Part shown: one piece after another, positions 50,862 to 62,634 of the stretch
Layout: each line of letters opens with the position of its first letter
Position numbering within the stretch: position 1 is the first letter of the stretch
Assembly: GCF_017833525.1 (NCBI RefSeq)
Contig: NZ_JAFICD010000004.1
Coordinates: 186,001 to 250,000 of the forward strand
Reading direction: 5' to 3'
Origin: Duganella sp. 1411
Lineage (GTDB): Bacteria > Pseudomonadota > Gammaproteobacteria > Burkholderiales > Burkholderiaceae_D
DNA length: 64,000 nt
Translations under genes and position numbers: made by a program
Notes under the pieces: generated by a model
Databases searched by the model: none
What the model saw: only the letters and a program-made list of their open reading frames with translations
Told to the model about the DNA's origin: nothing

Positions 50862-52409
50862 CTAGCGCAGCCGGAACACGCTGACCACGGCGGCCAGGTT
50901 GGCAGCCTGCTCCTGCAGCGAGCCGGCCGCGGCCGCCGCCTCCTCCACCAGTGCCGCGTTTTGCTGCGTCACCTCGTCCATCTGCGTGATGGCGCGGTTG
51001 ACCTCCTCGATGCCGGTGCTCTGCTCGTGGCTGGCGGCGGAGATCTCGGCCACCACGTCGCTGACGCGGCGCACGCTGGCCACCACCTCGGTCATCGTGG
51101 TGCCGGCGCGCTGCACCAGCGCCGTGCCGTTGTCGACCTGGGTGACCGAATCGTCGATCAGTTGCTTGATCTCCTTGGCCGCCGCCGCGCTGCGCTGGGC
51201 CAGGTTGCGCACCTCGGACGCCACCACCGCGAAGCCGCGCCCCTGCTCGCCGGCGCGGGCCGCCTCCACGGCGGCGTTGAGCGCCAGGATGTTGGTCTGG
51301 AAGGCGATGCCGTCGATCACGCTGATGATGTCGACGATCTTGCGCGAGGCGGCGCTGATGGCCTCCATCGTCGCGATCACCTCGCCCACCACCTGGCCGC
51401 CGTCGGTGGCCGTGCCCGACGCGGACAGCGCCAGCTGGTTGGCCTGGCGCGCGTTGTCGGCGTTCTGCTTGACGGTCGAGGTCAACTCCTCCATCGCCGA
51501 GGCGGTCTCCTCGAGCGAGCTGGCCTGCTCCTCGGTACGGCTCGACAGGTCGAGGTTGCCGCTGGCGATCTCGGCCGACGCGGTGGCGATCGTGTCGGTG
51601 CCGCCGCGCACCTCGCCCACCACCCGCAGCAGGCTGTCGTTCATCGCCTTGAGCGACAACATCAATTGTCCCGTCTCGTCCTTGCCGTGGCTGACGATGT
51701 GGCCGGTGAGGTCGCCCTCGGCCACGCGGCGGGCGATCACCACCGCCTCCTCCAGCGGCCGGGCGACCGCGCGCGAGACGGTCGTCGCCAGCACCAGGCT
51801 GATGACGATCAGCGCCGCCAGTGTGCCGAGGATGAGCCTGCGCGCCAGCACGAAGGTCTGCGCGGCCGACGTGTCCGACGCCATGCTGCCGTCGTCGTTG
51901 ATCTTGACCAGCGCGTCGAGCTGCTCGTTGACCTGGCGGAACACCTTGTTGGAGGCGCCGCGGAACAGCACGCGCGCCTCCTCCTTCTGCCCGGCGCGCG
52001 ACAGCGCCACCAGCTTCTTGCTCTCGACCTGGTAGGCCTGCATGGTTTGCTGCAGCTCGGCGTAGATGCGTTTTTCCTCGGCCTCGGACACCAGCGCCGC
52101 GTACGACGCCTGCTGCTTGGCCAGCGTCTCGAGCCGGCTCGCCATCGATTTCTCGGTGGCCGCCATATCGGCCTCCTCGGTCACCAGGATGTGGGTCGAT
52201 TCCGAGATCCGGTAGCGCGACATCGACGTCTGCATCTGCCCCAGGTAACGCACCGCCGGCATCCAGTTGGTGGCGATGTCGGTCGAGGCCTGGTTGACCT
52301 TGACCAGCTGGTTGATCGAGAACAAGCCCAGCACGCAGGTCAGCGCGATCACCACCGCGAACGCCAGAATGAGCTTTTTACCTATCTTGAGGTCATAGAA
52401 CCATTGCAT
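50862..52409 (-). CDS. Methyl-accepting chemotaxis protein
   Basis: A 515-residue chemoreceptor. TM helix 1 at about 11-33 (KLILAFAVVIALTCVLGLFS); a four-helix-bundle ligand domain in the periplasm (34-188); TM helix 2 at 190-211; HAMP (212-262); a methyl-accepting coiled coil with the signaling tip IDGIAFQTNILALNAAVEAA. It relays ligand binding to CheA/CheW and the flagella or pili. No CheR/CheB pentapeptide is seen at the C-terminus (VSVFRLR). The start has GGAG about six bases upstream. No chemotaxis operon is nearby. Confidence 0.95.
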   Translation of the reverse strand: MQWFYDLKIGKKLILAFAVVIALTCVLGLFSINQLVKVNQASTDIATNWMPAVRYLGQMQTSMSRYRISESTHILVTEEADMAATEKSMASRLETLAKQQASYAALVSEAEEKRIYAELQQTMQAYQVESKKLVALSRAGQKEEARVLFRGASNKVFRQVNEQLDALVKINDDGSMASDTSAAQTFVLARRLILGTLAALIVISLVLATTVSRAVARPLEEAVVIARRVAEGDLTGHIVSHGKDETGQLMLSLKAMNDSLLRVVGEVRGGTDTIATASAEIASGNLDLSSRTEEQASSLEETASAMEELTSTVKQNADNARQANQLALSASGTATDGGQVVGEVIATMEAISAASRKIVDIISVIDGIAFQTNILALNAAVEAARAGEQGRGFAVVASEVRNLAQRSAAAAKEIKQLIDDSVTQVDNGTALVQRAGTTMTEVVASVRRVSDVVAEISAASHEQSTGIEEVNRAITQMDEVTQQNAALVEEAAAAAGSLQEQAANLAAVVSVFRLR

Positions 52410-52539
52410 TATTCACTCCATATTTTTTCCGCAAGGAAATCAATGATAGAGCTTGCCCAGGACAATGTCGATGATTTCGGGACAATCGGGGGTCAAATTG
52501 TGGCCGATGTGTGGCCGAATTGTGTCCTGGCGGGATAGC

Positions 52540-53115
52540 CTAGCGGCCGCCCGCCGTCGCGCCCGCCACCATCTGGCGGCGCCAGAAGAACCACGAGGCC
52601 AGCGCGTTGACCCAGTAGGCCCCGTACAGCGCGGCCGTCAGGTACAGGCCGCGGCTGGCGTACAGCGGGATCGAGACGGTGTTGACCAGCAGCCAGAACG
52701 GCCAGGTCTGCAGCCGCCGCCCCATCAGCAGCAGTTGCGCGATGATGCTGAACATCAGCACCGCCGAATCGATGAACGGCGCGTAGGCGTCGGTCCACGC
52801 TTGCAGCATCAGGCCGTAGGCGGCGGTGGCCGCCAGTCCGGCCGCGCTCATCGAGCCCAGCAGTACCGGCCGCGCCAGCGAAATGGGCAGCGCCCGGCCG
52901 CCGCCGGCGGCCCAGCGGCGCCAGCCGACCAGGCAGGTGACGATGAAGAACAGCTGCAGCGCGACGTCGGCGTACAGCCGGGAACCGTAGAACAGCGCCG
53001 CGAACATGGCGCAGCCGATCACGCCCAGCCACCACGAATGCACGTTGTTGCGTCCGGCGAGCACGATGGACAGCGTCATGACGGCATTGGCGGCGAGTTC
53101 CAGCGGTGTGGTCAA
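52540..53115 (-). CDS. pnuC: PnuC-type nicotinamide riboside transporter
   Basis: A 191-residue inner membrane protein with about seven helices. PnuC features are present: the N-terminal NVHSWWLGVIGC, the central LVGWRRWAAGG and the C-terminal WLLVNTVSIPLYASRGLYLT, then YWVNALASWFFWRRQ. PnuC imports nicotinamide riboside for NAD synthesis by facilitated diffusion. The start codon is TTG at 53115, supported by AAGGA seven bases upstream; the next in-frame ATG would remove the first helix. It follows the M48 protease gene by 36 bases and may share its transcript. No NadR or NAD riboswitch is recognised near it. Confidence 0.86.
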   Translation of the reverse strand: MTTPLELAANAVMTLSIVLAGRNNVHSWWLGVIGCAMFAALFYGSRLYADVALQLFFIVTCLVGWRRWAAGGGRALPISLARPVLLGSMSAAGLAATAAYGLMLQAWTDAYAPFIDSAVLMFSIIAQLLLMGRRLQTWPFWLLVNTVSIPLYASRGLYLTAALYGAYWVNALASWFFWRRQMVAGATAGGR

Positions 53116-53151
53116 AAGGCGTCCTTCGAGGCGGTGGCGCGGGGGCCCCCG

Positions 53152-54360
53152 CTACGGGTGGCAAGCGGCCGGCAGCAGCTTGGCCGGGATGGCCTCGCTG
53201 CCGCAGCGCCAGGCCACGCGCTTATTCTCGTCCAGGCTAGGCGTGAACGCAATAGCCTTGCCGCGATAGTTCAGGTCGGCCGGGAACACGTGCACCATGC
53301 CGTTGGCGGCGTCGACGGTGATGTTCTGCACCACGTGGTTCGGATCGTCCATCGCGTAGCCGGCCTGCTCGAGCGTCGCCGGGGCGCTGCCGTGGGCGTA
53401 GAAATAGCGTTCCACCGCCGCCGTCGCCTCCTGGCCGACGCCGACCACCTGCGCCATGCGCGCGCGCGTGGCGTAATCCTGGTAGGCCGGCACGGCCACC
53501 GCCGCCAGCGCGCCGGCCAGCGCCAGCACCGCCAGCAGCGAGCCGGCGCCGCCCACGCCCAGCCGCGGCACGCACAGCGCCAGCGCATAGGCCAGGCCGT
53601 GGCGGCCGGGCTGCTCGACCTCGCCGCCGCGCGCCAGCGCGCGCATCGCCGCCATGCGCTTGACCAGCCACGGCTGGTCGCCCACCAGTTCGTGGAACGA
53701 CATCCAGAAGCCGGACGACTGCTGCGCCTGGGCCGCGTAGCCGGACGCGCTCAGCTGGCGCCAGCGCTTGCCGCCGGCCGCCAGCGCCGCCAGCCCCACC
53801 TGCGCGCTTTTGAGGTCGTCGCAGGCGTGGAAGCCGTGGCGGTCGCACGTGTACTCGCGGGCGCGGGCGTACGCCGCGCCCAGCAGCGGCAGCCACGACG
53901 CCGGCGCCAGCAGCGCCGACCAGCGCAGGTGCTGGCGTTTGAGGTGGCCGATCTCGTGGCCGATGTAGAAATTGATCGCGTCCGGATGGTCCTCGAGGGC
54001 GTCGACGACGTCCGAATACAGCACGATGAAGTTATTGCCGAGAAAGCGCGTGGCGAAGGCGTTGAGCGTGCCGCCCATCTGCAGCAGATACGCCTCCGGC
54101 GCCCGCTCCAGGCCCAGCCGGCGGCAGCAGGCGTCGATGCGCTCGCGCAGGTCGGGGAACTGCTGCGCCGTGATGCGCACCCCCGTGCCCTTGAGCCAGG
54201 ACACCAGCGCCGACTGGGCGAAACAGTAGGTGACGAAGAACAGCAGCACGTACAGCAGCGCCATGCCCATGGTGGCCGCCAGCAGCGCGGCCCAGACCAG
54301 CAGCGACACCGCCAGCATCAGGCCGAACAACGCCTTTTCGTTCTTGTACACCAATTCCAT
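53152..54360 (-). CDS. M48 family metalloprotease with pilin-like C-terminal segment
   Basis: A 402-residue membrane protein. Two TM helices at about 10-50; a zinc-protease motif HEIGH at 135-139 with the downstream Glu in YARAREYTCD, the M48 (HtpX/Ste24-like) pattern. The end (from about 275) has a hydrophobic helix running into AVPAYQDYATRARMAQV and then a small beta part (LEQAGYAMDDPNHVVQNITV), very like the N-terminus and body of a type IV pilin, but in the middle of a protein and without the usual Glu 5 or leader cleavage site. The start at 54360 has GGGAG five bases upstream. It lies between the hybrid kinase and pnuC, on the same strand. Confidence 0.82.
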   Translation of the reverse strand: MELVYKNEKALFGLMLAVSLLVWAALLAATMGMALLYVLLFFVTYCFAQSALVSWLKGTGVRITAQQFPDLRERIDACCRRLGLERAPEAYLLQMGGTLNAFATRFLGNNFIVLYSDVVDALEDHPDAINFYIGHEIGHLKRQHLRWSALLAPASWLPLLGAAYARAREYTCDRHGFHACDDLKSAQVGLAALAAGGKRWRQLSASGYAAQAQQSSGFWMSFHELVGDQPWLVKRMAAMRALARGGEVEQPGRHGLAYALALCVPRLGVGGAGSLLAVLALAGALAAVAVPAYQDYATRARMAQVVGVGQEATAAVERYFYAHGSAPATLEQAGYAMDDPNHVVQNITVDAANGMVHVFPADLNYRGKAIAFTPSLDENKRVAWRCGSEAIPAKLLPAACHP

Positions 54361-54428
54361 ATCGCTCCCGGCCGGCAAAAGTTTCCCGGGAGCTATTCTA
54401 GCGGTTTATTTACGAAAAATACAACTCT

Positions 54429-56450
<2,022 letters not shown>

Positions 56451-56689
56451 GATGACTTTGTTTGCAGAAAGCCAAAGTGTAACAAGTGTATTGTTCGGCG
56501 GCGCACAATAGGCCGGCGGACGCGCATTGTAGTTAGCAAGCAACGCCACGGCCCGCCACATCGCTTAATAAATCAACTACCTGATCGTTTCCCCGGCGCC
56601 GATTTTTCGCGCGTTGAACTCGCATATGATCGGTTTTCCCACACAGGGAGAGACATCCACACAGCAACAAAAAATACAAAAGGATACGC

Positions 56690-59600
56690 ATGAAGAACCG
56701 GAACGCCCGCAGTCCGCTCAAACCGTCCGTCCTCGCCGTCGTCGGCGCGCTGGCCGCGCTGGCCGCCATGGCCCCCGCGCGGGCACAAACCTCCCAACCG
56801 ACCGAAGCGGCGGCCGCGCCGGCCGCACCGGCTGATTCCGTGGTGGTCGTGACCGGCTTCCGCGCCAGCCTCAACAGCGCGCTCAACACCAAGCGCTCGA
56901 GCGACGGCATCATCGACGTCATCAAGGCCGAGGACATCGCCAAGTTCCCCGACGCCAACCTGGCCGAATCCTTGCAGCGGGTGCCGGGCGTGTCGCTCAC
57001 GCGCGGCGACGGCGGCGAGGGCAAGCAGATCACCGTGCGCGGCCTCAACGCCGGTTTCACGCGCGTGCGCATCAACGGCATCGAGGGCGTGACGGCCACC
57101 GGCGCCTCCGACATCAACGGCAGCACCAACCGCGGCCGCGGCTTCGACTTTTCCGTGTTCGCCTCCGAACTATTCAATAGCCTCGAGGTGCGCAAGACCT
57201 CCGAGGCCAGCGTCGAGGAAGGCTCGCTCGGCGCCACCGTCGACCTGCGCACGGCGCGCCCGTTCGACTTCAAGGGCCGCACCTTCAGCCTGGGCGCGCA
57301 GGAGATGCACAATTCGCTGTCGGAAAAATACAGCCCGCGCGTGACGGCGCTGCTGTCGGACCGCTGGAAGACGCCGTACGGCCAGTTCGGCGCGCTGGTC
57401 TCGGCCGCCTACTCCAAGCGCACGGTGCAGGAGGAAGGCTACGAGGCGGTCGAGCTGCTCAGCGCCAGCAACGACGGCGGCTTTTGCTCGCCGGCCGGCT
57501 ACGCGCCGCAGAACCCGGCCAACAACGCCGTCAAGGGCATCACCGCGGCCAACTGCGGCTTCGGCGTGCCGCGCACCTCCAACCCGGCCGCCTACAACGA
57601 CGTCATGTCGCGCACCGACAACTACGGCGGCACCGTGGCCAACCCGCTGCCCGGCTCGGGCGCGTTCGCGCCGCGCATTCCGCGCTACCGCCGCTCGATG
57701 ACGCAGTACGAGCGCTCCGGCCTGACCGGCTCGCTGCAATGGCGGCCCAACAGCGCCACCGAACTCAACCTCGACCTGCTCGGCGGCAAGTTCAACAACA
57801 AGCGCTACGACAACTACATCTCGGCCATCTCGTTCGGCCGCAGCCTGGGGCAATCAAACGGCAAGCCGCAAACGTCGATCCTGGAGAGCCACTTCAACGA
57901 CGCCGGCAGCTGGGACTACGGCAAGTTCAACGCGGTCGACATCCGCAGCGAGGGCTTGCTCGACGTCTACTCGACCTTGTTCCGCCAGTACGTGGTGTCG
58001 GGCCGCCACGACGTCACCGACCGCCTGAAGATCGACTTCCTGAGCGGCCAGTCGCGCTCGGACCTGGACGAGCCGCAGCGCACCACCGTGCAATTCGATT
58101 CGCCCAACGCCAACGGCTTCTCTTACGACTTCCGCAACAACCGCAACGTGCCGTCGATGAACTTCGGCGTCGACGTCGCCAATCCGAACAGCTTCAGCTT
58201 CGCGCCGCAGGAGGCCGACGGCACCTTCCACGGCCAGTTCGTCGGCCGCTATCTGCACACGCGCAACACGCTGAAGACCAACCAGGTCAACGCCAGCTAC
58301 GAGCTCAACGACAACCTGACCTTGCGCACCGGCTTGTCCAAGCGCGACAACACCTGGTCCAACGTCGAGATCGGCTCCGGCGGCAACGGCCTGACCTTGC
58401 CGGCCGGCGTCGGCATGGGCGACATCACGCGCCAGATCAGCGGCTTCGGCAAGGGCTTGGGCGGCAGCGGCGTGCCCGGCTCGTGGGCGGCGGTCGACCT
58501 CGACAAGTTCCTCAAGGTCTACAACATCGAATGCCATTGCACCGAGGTGCCCGGTTCCAGCTACAACTATCTGAACCAGGCCAACCGCGGCGTCGACGAA
58601 TCGATCAAGGCGCTGTTCCTGGCGGCCGACTTCAAGTACGACGTGTTCTCGATTCCGCTGCGCGGCAACGTCGGCGTGCGCCACGCCCGCACCGACGTCG
58701 ACACCTTCGCCATGCTCAACGCCAACGGCGTGCTGGAGCCGGCGCGCTTCAAGAACAGCTACCGCGACAACCTGCCGGCGCTCAACGTCTCGGCCACGCT
58801 GCCGCACGACGTCATGCTGCGCTTCTCGGCCGGCAAGACCCTGGCGCGGCCGGAGTACACCGACCTGGCGCCGTCAACCACCCTCAGCACGCAGGTGCAG
58901 ACGGTGACGATCGGCAATCCGAACCTGGCGCCGATCCGCGCCAAGACCTACGACGTGCAGGCCGAGTGGTACTACGCCAAGAACGCGATGGTGTCGGTGG
59001 GCGCCTTCCACAAGGACATCGGCACCTTCATCCAGGGCGTGTCGGAGCGCGCCGTGTTCTCGTCACTGGGGCTGCCGGAATCGATATTGCTCGGCGGCGG
59101 CTGCAGCATCACCGGCGGCACGCCGGCCTGCGCCACCCTGCCCGGCACCACGGTGGTGGTCAACCGCCAGGTCAACACGCCGGGCGGGCCGCTGACCGGG
59201 TACGAGTTCAACCTGCAGGCGCCGTTCAGCTTCCTGCCGGGCATCTGGGCCAATTTCGGTTTGCTGGCCAATTACACGCACGTCGATTCGAAGATCACCT
59301 ACATCACGCGGGTCGACAATCCGAACACGGCCGCCAACGAGCAACTGACGCGGCGCGCCAACTTCACCGGCTTGTCGCCCAAGGCGCACAACCTGACCTT
59401 GTTCTATGAGGATAAGAAGTTCAGCGCGCGGGTGTCGGCGGCGCACCGCTCGTCGTATCTGCTCAACGTGCTGGGTGATGTGCAGGGGCATGACTTCACC
59501 ATTGTCGACGGCTCGACCAATGTCGATTTCAGCATGTCGTATAACATCACGCCGCAGTTGCGCGTCAGTCTGGAGGGGCAGAACCTGAACGACACGCCGC

Positions 59601-59692
59601 TGCGTTATGGCCGTGATAGCCAGCGCAACGACACGCTGTTGTATGTGCATTCCGGGCGGACGTTCGTGGTGGGGTTGAATTACAAGTATTGA
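56690..59692 (+). CDS. TonB-dependent receptor (Xanthomonas/Caulobacter type)
   Basis: A 1000-residue outer membrane receptor. A signal peptide ends near residue 32 (MAPARA-QTS). The plug follows with VVVVTGFRASLNSALNTKRS, DVIKAEDIAKFPDANLAESL and QRVPGVSLTRG. The barrel ends with the terminal LNYKY, an aromatic end typical of outer membrane proteins. The pattern is that of the TIGR01782-type receptors for carbohydrates or other organic compounds. No TonB, hydrolase or Fec-type regulator gene is adjacent, so the substrate cannot be predicted. AAGGA lies six bases before the ATG. The gene stands alone, followed by a REP-like repeat pair. Confidence 0.93.
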   Translation: MKNRNARSPLKPSVLAVVGALAALAAMAPARAQTSQPTEAAAAPAAPADSVVVVTGFRASLNSALNTKRSSDGIIDVIKAEDIAKFPDANLAESLQRVPGVSLTRGDGGEGKQITVRGLNAGFTRVRINGIEGVTATGASDINGSTNRGRGFDFSVFASELFNSLEVRKTSEASVEEGSLGATVDLRTARPFDFKGRTFSLGAQEMHNSLSEKYSPRVTALLSDRWKTPYGQFGALVSAAYSKRTVQEEGYEAVELLSASNDGGFCSPAGYAPQNPANNAVKGITAANCGFGVPRTSNPAAYNDVMSRTDNYGGTVANPLPGSGAFAPRIPRYRRSMTQYERSGLTGSLQWRPNSATELNLDLLGGKFNNKRYDNYISAISFGRSLGQSNGKPQTSILESHFNDAGSWDYGKFNAVDIRSEGLLDVYSTLFRQYVVSGRHDVTDRLKIDFLSGQSRSDLDEPQRTTVQFDSPNANGFSYDFRNNRNVPSMNFGVDVANPNSFSFAPQEADGTFHGQFVGRYLHTRNTLKTNQVNASYELNDNLTLRTGLSKRDNTWSNVEIGSGGNGLTLPAGVGMGDITRQISGFGKGLGGSGVPGSWAAVDLDKFLKVYNIECHCTEVPGSSYNYLNQANRGVDESIKALFLAADFKYDVFSIPLRGNVGVRHARTDVDTFAMLNANGVLEPARFKNSYRDNLPALNVSATLPHDVMLRFSAGKTLARPEYTDLAPSTTLSTQVQTVTIGNPNLAPIRAKTYDVQAEWYYAKNAMVSVGAFHKDIGTFIQGVSERAVFSSLGLPESILLGGGCSITGGTPACATLPGTTVVVNRQVNTPGGPLTGYEFNLQAPFSFLPGIWANFGLLANYTHVDSKITYITRVDNPNTAANEQLTRRANFTGLSPKAHNLTLFYEDKKFSARVSAAHRSSYLLNVLGDVQGHDFTIVDGSTNVDFSMSYNITPQLRVSLEGQNLNDTPLRYGRDSQRNDTLLYVHSGRTFVVGLNYKY

Positions 59693-59719
59693 TCGCGGGC
59701 GCCGCCGACGGATTTTGCA

Positions 59720-59828
59720 TGGCGGATTACGGCTATCGCCTAATCCGCCCTACGTGTTTCCGAGGTCATTCAACCTACGGTTCGCGTTGGAGACACGTAG
59801 GGCGGATTAGCGTAGCGTAATCCGCCAT
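59720..59828. repeat. REP-like palindrome pair after the TonB receptor gene
   Basis: An inverse copy at 59720-59756 (TGGCGGATTA, spacer, TAATCCGCCCTACGTG) and a forward copy at 59794-59828 (CACGTAGGGCGGATTAGCGT, then AGCGTAATCCGCCA). Spacing and arrangement are like the pairs at 25353 and 28858-29045. The pair lies between two gene ends that face each other (59692 and 59856), a good place for a two-way terminator. Confidence 0.85.
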
Positions 59829-59855
59829 CTATGCTCCGCCGGAGGTCCCAACCGC

Positions 59856-60962
59856 TCAATGCTCGCGCCAATGGTCGAGGTTGACCGGCTCGGCGATCGC
59901 CATGCCGTTGCGCTCGGCGCGGAAACGTGCCGACGCCGCGTACACCGCGCGCCGCACCCGCATGATCGACCCCAGCGGCCGGTGCGCGGCGACACAATGC
60001 CACGGGCTGAAACTCATGCCCTCGTCCACCAGTTGCGACAGACCGTGCGTCCAGCCGGCCTGCGGCGCGGCGCTGATGCGCGCCACAGCCACCCACGGGC
60101 TGGTCCATTCAACCGTCGGGTCCTCGATCGGCATCGTCGCCAGGTCGGTGCACAGCTGCGCGCGCAACTCCCACTCGGCGCCGTGTTCGCTCATGAAGTC
60201 GACCACAGCGCCGCGCAGGCCGTTCGGCTTGTGCTCCAGATCGACCGGCTTGTCCTTCAGCGCCACCAGCTCGGGCGACACCGGCACCAGCGACAGCTTG
60301 GCCATGTAACGGCCGAACAACACCGGCACCTGGGTGAAAAAGGTCTCGCCGAGGATGTGGGTTTCCGGATGGCCGCCCAGGCTCTTGAGCGTGGCGCTCT
60401 CGCCGCCGACCGCCTCGATCGCCTTCTCCGCGCCCTGCAAGGCCGCCGAGAACGCCTTCTTCAGCGCCGGCACCTTGTCGGTGGTGGCGGCCAGCAGCTT
60501 GGCGCTGCCGAGGAACTGCTTGGCGGTCGGCGCCAGGAATACCGGCCCGTTGACCATGACAATATCCTGCGTGCTGTCGCCGACGCCGTCAGGCAGGCGC
60601 TCGCCGGGCACGCCGATGATCTTGAGCGCCATGCCGCGCGGCGTCGACACCTTGTCGTCGAGCCGGTCGCCCGGCGTGGTCGACAGCCGCATCACCACCG
60701 GATACTCGCCGGCGGTCGCGAACAAGCCCTGCGCGTAGTCGGGCGGAATGCGGTCCAGCACCCGCAGCTGGCCGCGCAGCAGGCCGTGGCTCTTGGCGTG
60801 CACGCCGCGCGGCGCGTGGCCGCTGTCCTTGTGGACGGTCTCGGCGATCCCGCGCATCGTCTCCTGCAATTCGGCGATGGTCTTCGCCTCGTCCTCCTCC
60901 TCGATCTCGTAGGAGGGATCGTAGGGCAACGGTTGATTCGGATGGCGGGTGGGGAAATCCAT
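59856..60962 (-). CDS. Catalase-like heme protein (small catalase family)
   Basis: A 368-residue protein, shorter than classical catalases (about 480). Catalase features: VHAKSHGLLRGQLRVLDRIP with the distal His, VVMRLSTTPGDRLDDKVSTP, MALKIIGVPGERLPDG, and a proximal heme Tyr probably in RRAVYAASARFR. It resembles the SrpA-like catalase-related group rather than KatE/KatA. Activity may be weak peroxidase or catalase. The ATG at 60962 has AGGA about eight bases upstream. It is divergent from the second S41 peptidase across about 200 bases. No signal peptide is seen, so it is cytoplasmic. Confidence 0.87.
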   Translation of the reverse strand: MDFPTRHPNQPLPYDPSYEIEEEDEAKTIAELQETMRGIAETVHKDSGHAPRGVHAKSHGLLRGQLRVLDRIPPDYAQGLFATAGEYPVVMRLSTTPGDRLDDKVSTPRGMALKIIGVPGERLPDGVGDSTQDIVMVNGPVFLAPTAKQFLGSAKLLAATTDKVPALKKAFSAALQGAEKAIEAVGGESATLKSLGGHPETHILGETFFTQVPVLFGRYMAKLSLVPVSPELVALKDKPVDLEHKPNGLRGAVVDFMSEHGAEWELRAQLCTDLATMPIEDPTVEWTSPWVAVARISAAPQAGWTHGLSQLVDEGMSFSPWHCVAAHRPLGSIMRVRRAVYAASARFRAERNGMAIAEPVNLDHWREH

Positions 60963-61165
60963 TTTAATATCCTGCGGGCTGGTTGGCTGACCTGCCGATG
61001 ATGCCGGCATCGACCCCAGGCGTCTGTTGCGTGGCACACCGAACAACTGTGCCAAGGCGGCAATAACGCGTTTCACGCCGTCAAAACCGCCGTTCGTCGC
61101 CCGCCGTTGGCCAGGGCCGCGCACGAGTGTTACATTTCCGCCATGGTTTTTACCCACGGATACCA

Positions 61166-62521
61166 ATGACACGCACACTTCCCTTCTCCCGCCCGGCCCT
61201 GCTGGCGCTGATCGCCATCGCGCTGTGCGGCGGCGCCCGCGCACAGCCGCAGGCCGCACCCGTTTTCACACCAGAACAGTTGCGCGCGGACCTGCGCTTC
61301 GTGCAGGACGCCGTCGCCAGCACCCATCCCGATCCCGGATTTTCAGCCGACACCGAACAATTGCGGCAAACCTACCAGCGCATCGACGCCCAGCTGAACA
61401 AACCGATGACGCGCGACGAGGCCTGGCGGCTGATGGCGACGCTCAACCCGGTGTACGCCGACGCCCACATGGCCTTGACGCAACCCGACGCCGCCGGCCA
61501 GAGCGCGGCGTTCCTCGCCGGCGGCGGCGGTTTTTTCCCTTATGAGGTGGTGGCGGACGCGCAAGGCGGCTTGACCATCCGCGCCGAGCTGGGCGGCGCC
61601 GCCTCGGCACTCGGCGGCGTGCGCATCGAGCGGATCAACGGCGTGCCGGCGCGCCGCATCGTCGCCGAGTTGCTTGAGCGCTGCCATGGCGACACGGCGG
61701 CGTTCCGCGCCGACCTGCTGTCGACGCGCTGGCCTTTCCTCTACTGGAAGATGTACGGCGACGTGCCCGCGTTCGACCTGCTGACGGCCGATGGACGCCA
61801 GCTGCGCGCGGCGGCGGGCGGCGCCATGCCAGCCTACCTGGCTGGATCATCGCAGTTCGCCCGGCAGTTCCGTTTCGAGCTGCTGCCGGGCGGCGCCGCG
61901 CTGCTGACGGTCAACACGTTTTATTGGCCCGACAAAAAGCAATTCACCGATTTCACCGAACGCGCCTTCGCCCGGCTGCGCGAGGCCAAGGTCAAGACGC
62001 TGCTGATCGACGTGCGCGCCAACGGCGGCGGCAACGACGACATGTGGATGGACGGCATTCTGCGCTACATCGCCGACAAGCCGTACCGCTGGGCGTCGAC
62101 CTACAAGAAAAAGGTCGTCAAGGGGCGTGAGAGCGCCACCGAAGCGCTTGGCGACGTGATCGACGGCACGATCGACCGGTGGGTGCCGCCGCAACCGGAC
62201 GATCCCTTGCATTTTGGCGGCGCCACGTACGTGTTGGTCGGGCGCAACACGTATTCCTCGGCCATATTGTTCAGCAATGTGGTGCAAGACTTCGGTTTCG
62301 CCAAAGTGGCCGGCGCGGCGGGCACGGCGCGCGCGCGGCAAAGCGGCGGCACGCAGAACTTCGTGCTCCCCGGCAGCGGGCTGACGCTGGGCGTGCCGCG
62401 CCTGATTTTCCAGCGTCCCTCCGGCGCCGCCACCCCGGCGCTGGTGCGGCCGGACCTGCTGTTGCCGGACAGTCCGTACGACAGCGGCGAACTGGTCGAG
62501 GCGGTGTTGAAGTCGCTTTGA
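61166..62521 (+). CDS. Second S41 family peptidase, exported
   Basis: A 451-residue protein with a signal peptide (RPALLALIAIALCGGARAQ, residues 9-27). The S41 core is at LLIDVRANGGGNDDMWMDGI and the nucleophile in VGRNTYSSAILFSN; a Lys-rich segment YKKKVVKGR lies between. A PDZ-like part may be present at about 125-200 (GLTIRAELGG, VRIERINGVPARRIV). It is distantly related to the peptidase at 1111 and differs in the nucleophile setting (YSSA against FSSC). The start at 61166 gives the signal peptide; GGA lies about five bases upstream. Substrate unknown. It is divergent from the catalase-like gene. Confidence 0.85.
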   Translation: MTRTLPFSRPALLALIAIALCGGARAQPQAAPVFTPEQLRADLRFVQDAVASTHPDPGFSADTEQLRQTYQRIDAQLNKPMTRDEAWRLMATLNPVYADAHMALTQPDAAGQSAAFLAGGGGFFPYEVVADAQGGLTIRAELGGAASALGGVRIERINGVPARRIVAELLERCHGDTAAFRADLLSTRWPFLYWKMYGDVPAFDLLTADGRQLRAAAGGAMPAYLAGSSQFARQFRFELLPGGAALLTVNTFYWPDKKQFTDFTERAFARLREAKVKTLLIDVRANGGGNDDMWMDGILRYIADKPYRWASTYKKKVVKGRESATEALGDVIDGTIDRWVPPQPDDPLHFGGATYVLVGRNTYSSAILFSNVVQDFGFAKVAGAAGTARARQSGGTQNFVLPGSGLTLGVPRLIFQRPSGAATPALVRPDLLLPDSPYDSGELVEAVLKSL

Positions 62522-62557
62522 CGGACAACCGCGGAACATCAGTGGTGTCGGCATATC

Positions 62558-62571
62558 TTGATCTAGATCAT
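62558..62571. promoter_or_regulatory. FNR/Anr-like binding site before the aldehyde dehydrogenase gene
   Basis: TTGATCTAGATCAT matches the FNR/Anr consensus TTGATnnnnATCAA at 9 of 10 fixed positions, with a perfect inner palindrome TGATCTAGATCA. It ends 63 bases before the ATG at 62635. No strong -10 is seen at the expected class II distance, so activation or repression cannot be decided. Confidence 0.55.
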
Positions 62572-62634
62572 AGTTTTTGCGGGTAGTAAGGCGGAGACTG
62601 GTCCCCATGCGCTATCACACATGAGGGAGTCCCA

